Assembly (NCBI GenBank): GCA_050116035.1
Contig: JASFPJ010000172.1
Location: 1-6,972, forward strand
Reading direction: 5' to 3'
Origin: SOIA01 sp050116035
Lineage (GTDB): Bacteria; Acidobacteriota; Aminicenantia; Aminicenantales; Aminicenantaceae
DNA length: 6,972 nt
Part shown: piece by piece, positions 1-5,423 of the stretch
How positions within the stretch are numbered: position 1 is the stretch's first letter
How the letters are laid out: every line of letters begins with the position of its first letter
Made by a program: the position numbers and the translations under genes
Notes under the pieces: model-generated
What the model was told of the DNA's origin: nothing
The model's input: the letters and a program-made list of their open reading frames with translations, nothing else
The model's database searches: none

Positions 1-46
1 TAAAAAAACAGGATTCATTTACTCTGATAAATTTTAAAGAACAACT

Positions 47-73
47 GGGCAGGATTAAAAATTAATCCTGCCC
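47..73 (-). terminator. Perfect 12-bp stem-loop just after pstS
   Basis: Positions 47-58 and 62-73 are perfect inverted repeats of 12 bp with a 3-nt loop, starting 16 bases beyond the pstS stop codon in the direction of transcription. On the minus strand no clean U-tract follows directly. It may therefore be an intercistronic stem that protects pstS mRNA or lowers read-through into downstream pst genes, rather than a full terminator. A third copy of the 7-nt arm (9-15) is followed on the minus strand by seven T residues at 8-2, so an alternative long-range pairing is possible. The stem is seen directly; its role is inferred. Confidence 0.55.
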
Positions 74-89
74 CATCAATCTACAAAAA

Positions 90-992
90 CTACTTCAGAT
101 TCTTATTGTTCTCCGCTTGATGAGAAGATCCGATCGGGAAAAATCCTTCCCTTTCCACTATCTTTTGTCCCTCAGGGCTTATCTCGAACTTGATGAAATC
201 CAGAATAGCTCCTTCGGGAGCACCGGCAGTGGACTGGAAAAGGGGTCGAGCGATCGGATAATCACCCGAATCCACAGCAGCCTTATTCAGAGGAGAATAA
301 GCCTTGGAATTGCCATCCCTAGAAACGTTCAGGATCTTGATTCCATTCTTTACATTACCTTGGGCATCGACCACATACCCAACACCGACATAGCCGATTC
401 CATACTTATCTTGAGTGACACCCTCCACGATCTGGGCATTTCCGTTCATCCGCATCATTGAATCAGAGTAATTCTGCTTCTTGAGAACGTGTTCCTGGAA
501 GAAGACGTAGGTGCCGGAGTTGGACTGTCTCCCATAAAGAGAGATAGCTTTGTTCGGGCCACCAACTTCTCTCCAATTCTTAATCTCGCCTCTGTAAATG
601 GCGCCGATTTGTTCCATCGTCAGCTTAGAAATGGGATTGCTTTCGTTGAGGATCACACTCAATCCATCCACAGCGATGATGAAAACATGAGGCGTGACGC
701 CTTTATCCTTAGCCATCTGGACCTCTTTGTCCTTCATCGGCCGCGAATGGTTGGCGATATCACAGGTGCCGTTGATGAGAGCGGCAATACCGGTTCCAGA
801 ACCTCCACCCAGCACGGCTATCGGCGAGCGGGGATTCTTGGCCATGTACTCTTCGGCCAGGATCTGAACCAGGTTGACCAAGGTGTCCGATCCTTTTATC
901 TGGGTCATCTTCCTCTGGGCTTGAAGAGTTCCTCCAGAGAGGATAAGCCCAAAACAAATGATTCCCACTAAGAGTAATTTTTTAAAGCTCAT
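90..992 (-). CDS. pstS: Periplasmic phosphate-binding protein PstS
   Basis: This is the substrate-binding subunit of the high-affinity Pst phosphate ABC transporter; it captures inorganic phosphate in the periplasm for a PstCAB permease, which is not in the window. The 300-aa protein starts with a Sec signal peptide (Lys-Lys at 4-5, hydrophobic 6-20, likely cleavage after Ala25); no lipobox is apparent. PBP-like motifs follow: GSDT at 34-37, a Gly-rich GGGSGTG at 62-68, NHSR at 81-84, and RQSNSGT at 155-161. The last matches the Arg...Ser-Gly-Thr phosphate-contacting segment of E. coli PstS. Where E. coli has an Asp contacting the ligand, this protein appears to have Ser-Arg, as I recall from short PstS-like proteins. 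The ATG at 990-992 has GGAGG 8 nt upstream (1001-1005), lying just past the porin stop codon, so the two genes are co-transcribed. Binding of another oxyanion is possible, but the Pho context favours phosphate. Confidence 0.93.
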   Translation of the reverse strand: MSFKKLLLVGIICFGLILSGGTLQAQRKMTQIKGSDTLVNLVQILAEEYMAKNPRSPIAVLGGGSGTGIAALINGTCDIANHSRPMKDKEVQMAKDKGVTPHVFIIAVDGLSVILNESNPISKLTMEQIGAIYRGEIKNWREVGGPNKAISLYGRQSNSGTYVFFQEHVLKKQNYSDSMMRMNGNAQIVEGVTQDKYGIGYVGVGYVVDAQGNVKNGIKILNVSRDGNSKAYSPLNKAAVDSGDYPIARPLFQSTAGAPEGAILDFIKFEISPEGQKIVEREGFFPIGSSHQAENNKNLK

Positions 993-1006
993 AGGTTTTA
1001 CCTCCT

Positions 1007-2053
1007 TTAAAACTTAAAAAAGAAACTCAGGTTCGCATAGACGTTATCGTCCGGCTTGACTGCGGGTGCAGCAGGCTCGTTATAAAAGACATACTTGACA
1101 TTAGGGATGAGCCAAAAATTCTTTGCCACGTTCCAGCTGATGCCTCCGATAATCAAGCTAAAGGGATTATCATCCGCAAACGGAACGTAGGAAATTCCGC
1201 TTCCGCTGAAGTTTTGCTCGAACCCCGTGCCAGAGGTCTTATCGTAGCGGGCGACGAGCTCCACAGAGCTCCCGGCTTTGATTGTGGCGAACCCTGAAAA
1301 AACGTCATAATCCCGATCAATATCGGGTCCAGGTGCAGCAACCTGTTCGTTGTAGTGTCTGCGCGCATACTGGATGCCGATTCTTCCCCAGTCACCTCCG
1401 TATCCTGCGAAACCCTGGTAGGTAGTGTAGGTTCTGTCGTTCGGCTTTGGTTCATAATCTCCGTAGACTTCGATGATCAGACCCTCCACAGGTTTGAAGG
1501 CCAGCGCACCATAGAATTTCTTGTGGCTGTCCGTCTCGCCCTTGTTGGAGGAGCCGTTTCCGAAAAAGAGAAAGTAAGAAACCATCTTTTTCTTATCCAG
1601 GTCTCCTTTCAATCCGATCCCGAAATCTCTGGATGAAGCCATCTTGTACAGGTCGAGAGGAGTCTTCTCCAAGTGCCTGTATCCCCAGTGATTTTCGAGG
1701 TTGAAACCGAAGGTGGGTGTGGACATGATACCAAACATCAAATTATGGCTACCGAGTTTGGCACTCAGGTAAGCATCTTTCACGTAAGCGGTCAATGTGG
1801 AGCTTGAAGTAAAATCACCCGGCGAGTTCATCTCGAGTCTGAGACGCATCTTGATCTTCTCGGTCAGCTCGCCGTTGTAAGTAAAATAGATTCTGCGTAA
1901 CCAGAAACCATGGCGGCCATCGATGTTTGCATCGTGGTGCTTGAGCACAGAGTAGTACTCACCGAACATGTAGCCTTTGATCTGAGATTGAGCGATGCTC
2001 GGCAGCAGTCCGATTGCCAGCGCAATCACTAAAATCATGCTTAACTTTTTCAA
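1007..2053 (-). CDS. OprP-like outer-membrane porin (probable phosphate porin)
   Basis: The 348-aa product has a signal peptide (Lys2-Lys3, hydrophobic 5-20, cleavage near Ala21-Ser23). The rest is rich in alternating aromatic/polar beta-strands with Gly/Asn/Asp turns and ends in FFFKF, whose terminal Phe is the usual outer-membrane barrel signature. N-terminal strands (WLRRIYFTYNGEL, KMRLRLEM, then a conserved-looking FGIMSTPTFGFNLENHWGYR segment) resemble OprP/OprO-type phosphate-selective porins. The start is TTG (2051-2053), chosen because GGAGG at 2060-2064 sits 6 nt upstream and this start includes the lysines of the signal peptide; the next in-frame ATG would remove them. It is first in a unit with pstS (14-bp gap) and lies downstream of a Pho box. 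Phosphate specificity is inferred from context; a general anion or polyphosphate porin remains possible. Confidence 0.8.
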   Translation of the reverse strand: MKKLSMILVIALAIGLLPSIAQSQIKGYMFGEYYSVLKHHDANIDGRHGFWLRRIYFTYNGELTEKIKMRLRLEMNSPGDFTSSSTLTAYVKDAYLSAKLGSHNLMFGIMSTPTFGFNLENHWGYRHLEKTPLDLYKMASSRDFGIGLKGDLDKKKMVSYFLFFGNGSSNKGETDSHKKFYGALAFKPVEGLIIEVYGDYEPKPNDRTYTTYQGFAGYGGDWGRIGIQYARRHYNEQVAAPGPDIDRDYDVFSGFATIKAGSSVELVARYDKTSGTGFEQNFSGSGISYVPFADDNPFSLIIGGISWNVAKNFWLIPNVKYVFYNEPAAPAVKPDDNVYANLSFFFKF

Positions 2054-2143
2054 TGAATTCCTCCTTTTCCTATTTTTTTTAATTTCCCTTTTTTCTCATT
2101 TTTTTTGTCTCTGAGTGAATCACCTCCTCGATTTAATTTGGAC
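2054..2143 (-). promoter_or_regulatory. A-rich leader of the porin-pstS mRNA with an extra Shine-Dalgarno-like site
   Basis: About 90 nt separate the inferred transcription start (near 2143) from the porin TTG. On the minus strand the leader is mostly runs of A. It holds the working ribosome site GGAGG (2060-2064) and a second, longer one, GGAGGTGAT (2119-2127), matching the usual 16S anti-Shine-Dalgarno over nine bases. No start codon lies at normal distance from the second site: the next ATG is about 20 nt away and opens only a six-codon frame. It could be a ribosome-docking mRNA stabiliser, but that is inference. Confidence 0.4.
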
Positions 2144-2149
2144 TCAAAG

Positions 2150-2155
2150 AATATA
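2150..2155 (-). promoter_or_regulatory. -10 element (TATATT) of the porin-pstS promoter
   Basis: TATATT on the minus strand lies 8 nt downstream of the last Pho-box unit (2164-2168), with no separate good -35. This is the usual architecture of PhoB-activated promoters, where the Pho box replaces the -35. The expected start is near 2143. Confidence 0.6.
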
Positions 2156-2163
2156 TCTGCACT

Positions 2164-2201
2164 GTTAACAAGAAATTAAAATTCAGTTAATTTTTCGTTA
2201 A
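2164..2201 (-). promoter_or_regulatory. Pho box: four direct repeats at 11-bp period
   Basis: Read on the minus strand, TTAAC occurs at 2197-2201 and 2186-2190, TTAAT at 2175-2179 and TTAAC at 2164-2168. The plus-strand starts 2164, 2175, 2186 and 2197 are exactly 11 bp apart, and each unit is separated by 6 AT-rich bases. PhoB/PhoP-family regulators bind tandem 11-bp direct repeats; the TTAAC core is closer to the B. subtilis PhoP box (TTAACA type) than to the E. coli CTGTCAT unit. Four units suggest two regulator dimers. Its position just upstream of the porin-pstS -10, with phoB nearby, supports activation under phosphate limitation. Confidence 0.85.
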
Positions 2202-2364
2202 TTTTTTGGGCAGAAAAAAGACCTGAATGAATCATGAATCCGAGGTTGAGGGATGAGGTGCAAAAAGAAATGAATAGGAAGGAGGAGGAATTCTTGGAAA
2301 GAATCCTGAAGTAATAATTCAAGCGTGAATCAGGTTAATGTTTATCGGGGGGATGAGTGGCTTC
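2202..2364. other. AT-rich spacer with a short imperfect hairpin, no gene found
   Basis: Between the Pho box and the putative phoR terminator I find no credible gene on either strand. An imperfect stem-loop lies at 2286-2307 (4 bp and 5 bp separated by one bulged A, 3-nt loop), without a T-run on either side. A G6 run with AT at 2347-2354 is exactly complementary over 8 nt to 2498-2505 in the structured RNA island. That pairing is only available in a minus-strand transcript, or if the plus-strand RNA starts further upstream than proposed. Short frames around 2224-2312 are under 25 codons and lack support. Confidence 0.4.
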
Positions 2365-2399
2365 AAAAACACAAAAACTCAGACTGAGGTTAACTCAGT
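2365..2399 (-). terminator. Possible terminator of the phoB-phoR transcript
   Basis: On the minus strand a 6-bp perfect stem (arms 2394-2399 and 2383-2388, 5-nt loop TTAAC) is followed five bases later by two T5 runs separated by GTG (2377-2365). It is a weak stem with a spaced U-tract, so it may be a terminator about 180 nt beyond phoR or just a coincidence with the promoter region of the opposite strand. Confidence 0.35.
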
Positions 2400-2414
2400 G
2401 AATAATGTTACAAT
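2386..2414 (+). promoter_or_regulatory. Extended -10 promoter for the structured RNA
   Basis: TGtTACAAT at 2406-2414 is a five-of-six match to TATAAT with the extended TG. A poor -35 (GAGGTT, 2386-2391) lies at a 17-bp spacing. The predicted start, about 6-7 nt past the -10, falls at 2420-2421, at the first bases of the closing stem of the GC-rich RNA. This agreement is the main reason to orient the RNA on the plus strand. Confidence 0.5.
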
Positions 2415-2418
2415 CTCT

Positions 2419-2562
2419 GTGCGGCCTGAAGCCGCCCTTAGCCCCTGGACCATAGGGGTACCTGTCCCGTCGGTTCCCCCATTGGATAAGCCGACGGATC
2501 CCCCCATCGCTACGGGCGTTTAAAGGCAGCCTCTAGGCTCCCTCAATAGAGGATGTCGCACG
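2419..2562 (+). ncRNA. Probable structured non-coding RNA, family not recognised
   Basis: About 140 nt of 63% GC sit between AT-rich flanks. The ends pair (2419-2423 with 2557-2561). Inside are a hairpin 2421-2435 (GCGGC/GCCGC, competing with the closing stem), a hairpin 2442-2458 (CCCCT/AGGGG, 7-nt loop) and a hairpin 2467-2497 (CCGTCGG/CCGACGG, 17-nt loop). An alternative stem pairs CCCGT 2466-2470 with ACGGG 2512-2516. Outer segments 2424-2439 and 2523-2538 also pair partly (GCCT/AGGC, CCTT/AAGG), giving a long rod with an internal loop. Two near-direct repeats, 2467-2482 and 2491-2507, each read CCG-CGG then a C5/C6 run and CAT. No U-tract follows, so the 3' end may be processed. The rod shape and size recall 6S RNA, but I see no sequence match. 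The RNA is convergent with phoR, ending 17 nt from its stop. The opposite strand (phoR 3' UTR) is a possible alternative. Confidence 0.6.
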
Positions 2563-2578
2563 AATTATAAAATTAATA

Positions 2579-4303
2579 TTAGACAGGAAGCCGAACCGTG
2601 AATTTTGTGCCCTTACCGGGCGTACTTTCCACATCCACCTTCCCATTATGCTGGAGGGCAATGTGCTTGACAATGGACAGCCCCAAACCTGTGCCTCCAA
2701 GACTCCTGGAGCGGGACTTATCGACCACATAAAATCTCTCGAATACTCGAGGGATATGTTCCTCAGGAATTCCTGTCCCTGTATCTTCAATTTCAACAGA
2801 TAGATTCTTATCTTCCTTCTTTAATGAAATTTCAATTTTTCCTTCTTCCGTATATTTAACGGCGTTATCAATAATATTTATGAACATCTGCTCAAGACTG
2901 AACGGATCCCCCTGGATGGTAGGAATCTTATTTAGGACTTTGAGCTCCACCTTCAGTTTTTTCTCTTTCAATTTTAGTTCGAATATTGTCAGAATATTCT
3001 CGATCAGGTTCTTGATATCCAATTTTTCCGTCTCCATTTCTACTTCTTTCTCCTCAAGCTCTGAAAGCAGAAGCAAATCTTTGATTATTAAAATCAGTCT
3101 GTCGGTGTGCCTTTTTATAATTTCTAAATACTCCTTGGCTTTCTCATCGACATCTTCTTCCAATGTCTCTACGTATCCTTTGATGGCTGTGAGAGGAGTG
3201 CGGAGTTCATGAGAGACATTGATGACAAAATCTTTTTTTATTCTTTCCACATTCCTGATTTCTGTTAAATCGTGAAGTGTGATGACTATTTCCTCTCCGG
3301 AGGAAAGAAAAGCGGCACTGCAGAGATAACTACGTCCATCCAAATCAAGCTCATCAGTGTAATTTTTCTTATCCTCCTGGACTCTTTTTACCAATTCGCT
3401 AAATTCCGGATTCCTGACAGCTTCCCAATAATATTGTCCTTCGACACTTTCGCTCTGGAAAATTCGATTGAAACTCTCGTTGCTCAGGAGAATCTTCCCG
3501 TCCTTATCAAGAGCCAAAAGCCCTTCCTCGATCGAGGACAGAATACTGCCCAGCTCCTCTTTCCGTCGCGAAAGTTTATCGAAAAGATTCTTGATCTCTT
3601 CAGACATAAAGTTGAAGCTTTGGGCCAGCTCTTTGAGTTCGTCTCTATTTTTTAAAAAAACCTTCGCATCAAAATCTCCCGCGGCTATTCGGCGCGAAGC
3701 CAGTGTCAATTCTTTTATCGGTCTGGAGAGATTATATGTAAAAAAGAATGCGCCCACTAAAGCCAGAAGAGTGACCAGCAGGACAAGGCTTAAGATATTA
3801 GTCCTTAAGCGGGTTAATAATATGTTGATATCTTTTAGATAAAGGCTGACTCTTAAAACACCGGCTATTCGTCCTTCTCTCTCTAAAGGAAGGCCGACAT
3901 AGAGCATGTCTTCTTTGACGGTATCACTAAACCGCAGCGATCGGCCAACCTCTCCCGAGAGTGCTCTGGAAATCTCCGGCCTGAATTTGTGGTTGACCAT
4001 TGTTTTTGGGTTTTCGTCGGAGTCTGCCAGGACAACGCCTTCTTTGTCCACGACGGTGATTCTAGTATTGATTTCTTTCCCGAATTCTTTGACAAAGGAG
4101 TCCATTTCTTCAAAACGAAATTCTTCAAAATACAAGAGGACTCTGAATTTCAAACCGCTACCGAGGTTTTCAAGATTATGAGCAAGAATATCCAGATGGA
4201 AGTTTCTTATTGCACTATTAGACAAAATAAAAATCAAAAGCGTTAAAACGAGTATGATGAGAAGATATCCACCGAATACTTTTAAGAATATCGAGCGTTT
4301 CAT
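2579..4303 (-). CDS. phoR: Phosphate-regulon sensor histidine kinase PhoR
   Basis: This inner-membrane sensor kinase phosphorylates PhoB. The 574-aa order is: membrane helix at about 11-30; an extracytoplasmic PAS-like sensor at about 35-160 (VVLADSDENP, MVNHKFRPEI, DMLYVGLPL); a second helix at about 168-190; HAMP at about 190-243; a cytoplasmic PAS at about 250-350 (SIEEGLLALDKDGKILLSN); then the catalytic core. The HisKA H-box is VSHELRTP with phospho-acceptor His365. The ATP-binding domain shows the N-box NIIDNAVKYT (476-485), G1 DTGTG (507-511), F-box FERF (521-524) and G2 GGTGLGLS (536-543); all key residues are present. The large extracytoplasmic sensor resembles Gram-positive PhoR/WalK-type kinases more than E. 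coli PhoR, which lacks one. The ATG overlaps the phoB stop as ATGA, so translation is probably coupled. The PhoR identity comes from architecture plus the Pho box and pstS nearby. Confidence 0.92.
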   Translation of the reverse strand: MKRSIFLKVFGGYLLIILVLTLLIFILSNSAIRNFHLDILAHNLENLGSGLKFRVLLYFEEFRFEEMDSFVKEFGKEINTRITVVDKEGVVLADSDENPKTMVNHKFRPEISRALSGEVGRSLRFSDTVKEDMLYVGLPLEREGRIAGVLRVSLYLKDINILLTRLRTNILSLVLLVTLLALVGAFFFTYNLSRPIKELTLASRRIAAGDFDAKVFLKNRDELKELAQSFNFMSEEIKNLFDKLSRRKEELGSILSSIEEGLLALDKDGKILLSNESFNRIFQSESVEGQYYWEAVRNPEFSELVKRVQEDKKNYTDELDLDGRSYLCSAAFLSSGEEIVITLHDLTEIRNVERIKKDFVINVSHELRTPLTAIKGYVETLEEDVDEKAKEYLEIIKRHTDRLILIIKDLLLLSELEEKEVEMETEKLDIKNLIENILTIFELKLKEKKLKVELKVLNKIPTIQGDPFSLEQMFINIIDNAVKYTEEGKIEISLKKEDKNLSVEIEDTGTGIPEEHIPRVFERFYVVDKSRSRSLGGTGLGLSIVKHIALQHNGKVDVESTPGKGTKFTVRLPV

Positions 4304-4980
4304 TCTTCCAGCTTATACCCGACTCCCCTGATGTTCTTGATGAAACGCGAAGCTTTTCCCAATTTCTCCCTCAAATGTTTGATATGAACATCAATCGTTC
4401 GGTCCACAACCGCCTTTTCCTGGCCCCACAGATAGTCTAGGATCTGGTCCCGAGTGAATACCCAGCCTTTCTTTGAACTTAAGAAATACAAAATTCTAAA
4501 TTCCGTTGATGTCAAATCAATCTTCTTTTTGCCAACATATACTTCATGTTTCTCAGGATGAATTGTCAAAATGTCTCCAACCTCAAGTTTTGCAGGTTCC
4601 TCTTCTTTTTTCTGCCGTCTCAGGACTGTCTTCACTCTGGCCACTAATTCCTTGGGAGAGAAGGGTTTGGTGACATAATCGTCCGCCCCCAATTCAAGTC
4701 CTATGATTTTATCTGTTTCTTCCCCTCTAGCTGTGAGCATGATGATGGGGATGGAGGAGTATTGGTCTTTTTTCTTTAAATCTTTGCAGATTTCAAGCCC
4801 ATCCGCATCAGGCAACATCAAATCGAGAATAATAAGATCAGGGATTTCACTCTTAATAAATATAGAGAAACTATTCGCTTCCAGGAAACTTGCTGTCCTG
4901 AAGCCAGCCCTCTTCAGGTGAAGAGTGACAAGCTCCAGAATGTCAGGTTCATCATCGACAATGGCGATTAATTCATTCAT
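4300..4980 (-). CDS. phoB: Phosphate-regulon response regulator PhoB (OmpR/PhoB family)
   Basis: This DNA-binding activator is phosphorylated by PhoR. The 226-aa protein has a receiver domain (about 3-120) with acidic pocket Asp9-Asp10, phospho-acceptor Asp53 in ILDLMLP, conserved Thr83 and Lys105 in TKPF. A charged linker at 121-130 joins it to a winged-helix C-terminal domain (about 131-226) with LTSTEFRIL, the recognition helix region VVDRTIDVHIKHLREKL and the terminal RGVGYKL motif. Length and layout are normal for the family. It is the first gene of the phoBR pair, sharing 4 bp with phoR. The start (4978-4980) has no clear Shine-Dalgarno; the preceding bases are AT-rich. Its likely target is the four-unit Pho box at 2164-2201. 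No comparable 11-bp repeat array is visible upstream of phoB itself, so autoactivation is not supported here. Confidence 0.94.
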   Translation of the reverse strand: MNELIAIVDDEPDILELVTLHLKRAGFRTASFLEANSFSIFIKSEIPDLIILDLMLPDADGLEICKDLKKKDQYSSIPIIMLTARGEETDKIIGLELGADDYVTKPFSPKELVARVKTVLRRQKKEEEPAKLEVGDILTIHPEKHEVYVGKKKIDLTSTEFRILYFLSSKKGWVFTRDQILDYLWGQEKAVVDRTIDVHIKHLREKLGKASRFIKNIRGVGYKLEE

Positions 4981-5030
4981 TTTAAGCTAACTTAACGTGC
5001 AGTATCGAATAGGTTGAAACCAATAATATT

Positions 5031-5063
5031 TTGTATTATACAAAGCTGTGTAAAAATACACAA
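5031..5063 (-). promoter_or_regulatory. Sigma70-type promoter of phoB with two overlapping dyads
   Basis: On the minus strand, TTGTGT (5058-5063) and a perfect TATAAT (5035-5040) are separated by 17 bp; transcription would start near 5028, about 48 nt before the phoB ATG. Two inverted repeats overlap it: TGTGTA/TACACA (5047-5062, 4-nt spacer) across the -35 and spacer, and TTGTA/TACAA (5031-5043, 3-nt spacer) across the -10. They could be operators or chance AT-rich symmetry. The rest of the tRNA-phoB spacer (5064-5215) shows only a weak nested hairpin (5101-5105 with 5142-5146) and no gene. Confidence 0.6.
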
Positions 5064-5215
5064 TGAAACAACCTTTGCCGCTGGATCAAGGGAATAAGAA
5101 TGTTCACAAGAGGTTAGGCTTCGTTTGAGAAGAGCCGTTTAGAACACTTTTTGACATCAAGTTCATTCAAGAAATCGCCGAAATTGAGTCAAAAAACCCT
5201 AAAAATAAGAAAGAG

Positions 5216-5288
5216 CACGCCCGGAGGGATTTGAACCCCCGACCTTTGGATTCGAAGTCCACCGCTCTATCCACTGAGCTACGGGCGC
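5216..5288 (-). tRNA. tRNA-Arg (anticodon UCG)
   Basis: The minus strand folds into a complete 73-nt cloverleaf without encoded CCA. The acceptor stem is GCGCCCG/CGGGCGT (first pair G-U), with discriminator G at 5216. The D arm is GCTC/GAGC. The anticodon loop is CTTCGAA with anticodon TCG at 5253-5255, and the anticodon stem GTGGA/TCCAA has one mismatch at its base. The T arm is GGGGG/CCCTC with loop TTCAAAT. A good -35 (TTGACG, 5337-5342) lies upstream, with weak -10 candidates at 5314-5321. T-rich sequence without a clear hairpin follows the 3' end. It decodes CGA and possibly other CGN arginine codons. Confidence 0.95.
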
Positions 5289-5293
5289 ACCGT
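5252..5293. repeat. 42-bp direct repeat, left copy (tRNA-Arg 5' half plus 5 flanking bases)
   Basis: This stretch, from the anticodon loop through the tRNA 5' end and five bases beyond it, recurs at 6787-6828 in the same orientation with 37 of 42 bases identical (differences at 5253, 5257, 5264, 5280 and 5281). Similarity stops abruptly on both sides. The pair encloses the orphan gene at 5424-6746 and could mark an old att-like junction or a tandem tRNA duplication. Confidence 0.7.
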
Positions 5294-5423
5294 TCTAAGG
5301 ATTAACGACTTACGAATTCTTTAGTCTGGTCGTTTCCGTCAATGATGACCGAATTGTGCCATTTATTTTATATTTATGATAACCTGAATTCAATGATTTT
5401 AGTAAAACTATGGAGCACATATT

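Noticed and set aside
117..971. Plus-strand open frames opposite pstS (114 and 160 codons)
   Set aside because: They are antisense to a well-supported pstS with clear motifs and have no ribosome sites of note.
2081..2101. Six-codon leader peptide downstream of the extra Shine-Dalgarno-like site in the porin leader
   Set aside because: The ATG is about 20 nt from the site, too far for normal initiation, and the frame is just A-rich leader sequence.
2338..2523. Plus-strand 61-codon open frame between phoR and the porin
   Set aside because: It runs through the -10 element and the perfect stems of the structured RNA, has no good ribosome site at its ATG, and its Pro-rich tail simply reflects the C-rich hairpins.
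2880..4246. Several plus-strand open frames opposite phoR
   Set aside because: They are Ser/Phe-rich antisense translations of charged helical kinase sequence and overlap one another; typical shadow frames.
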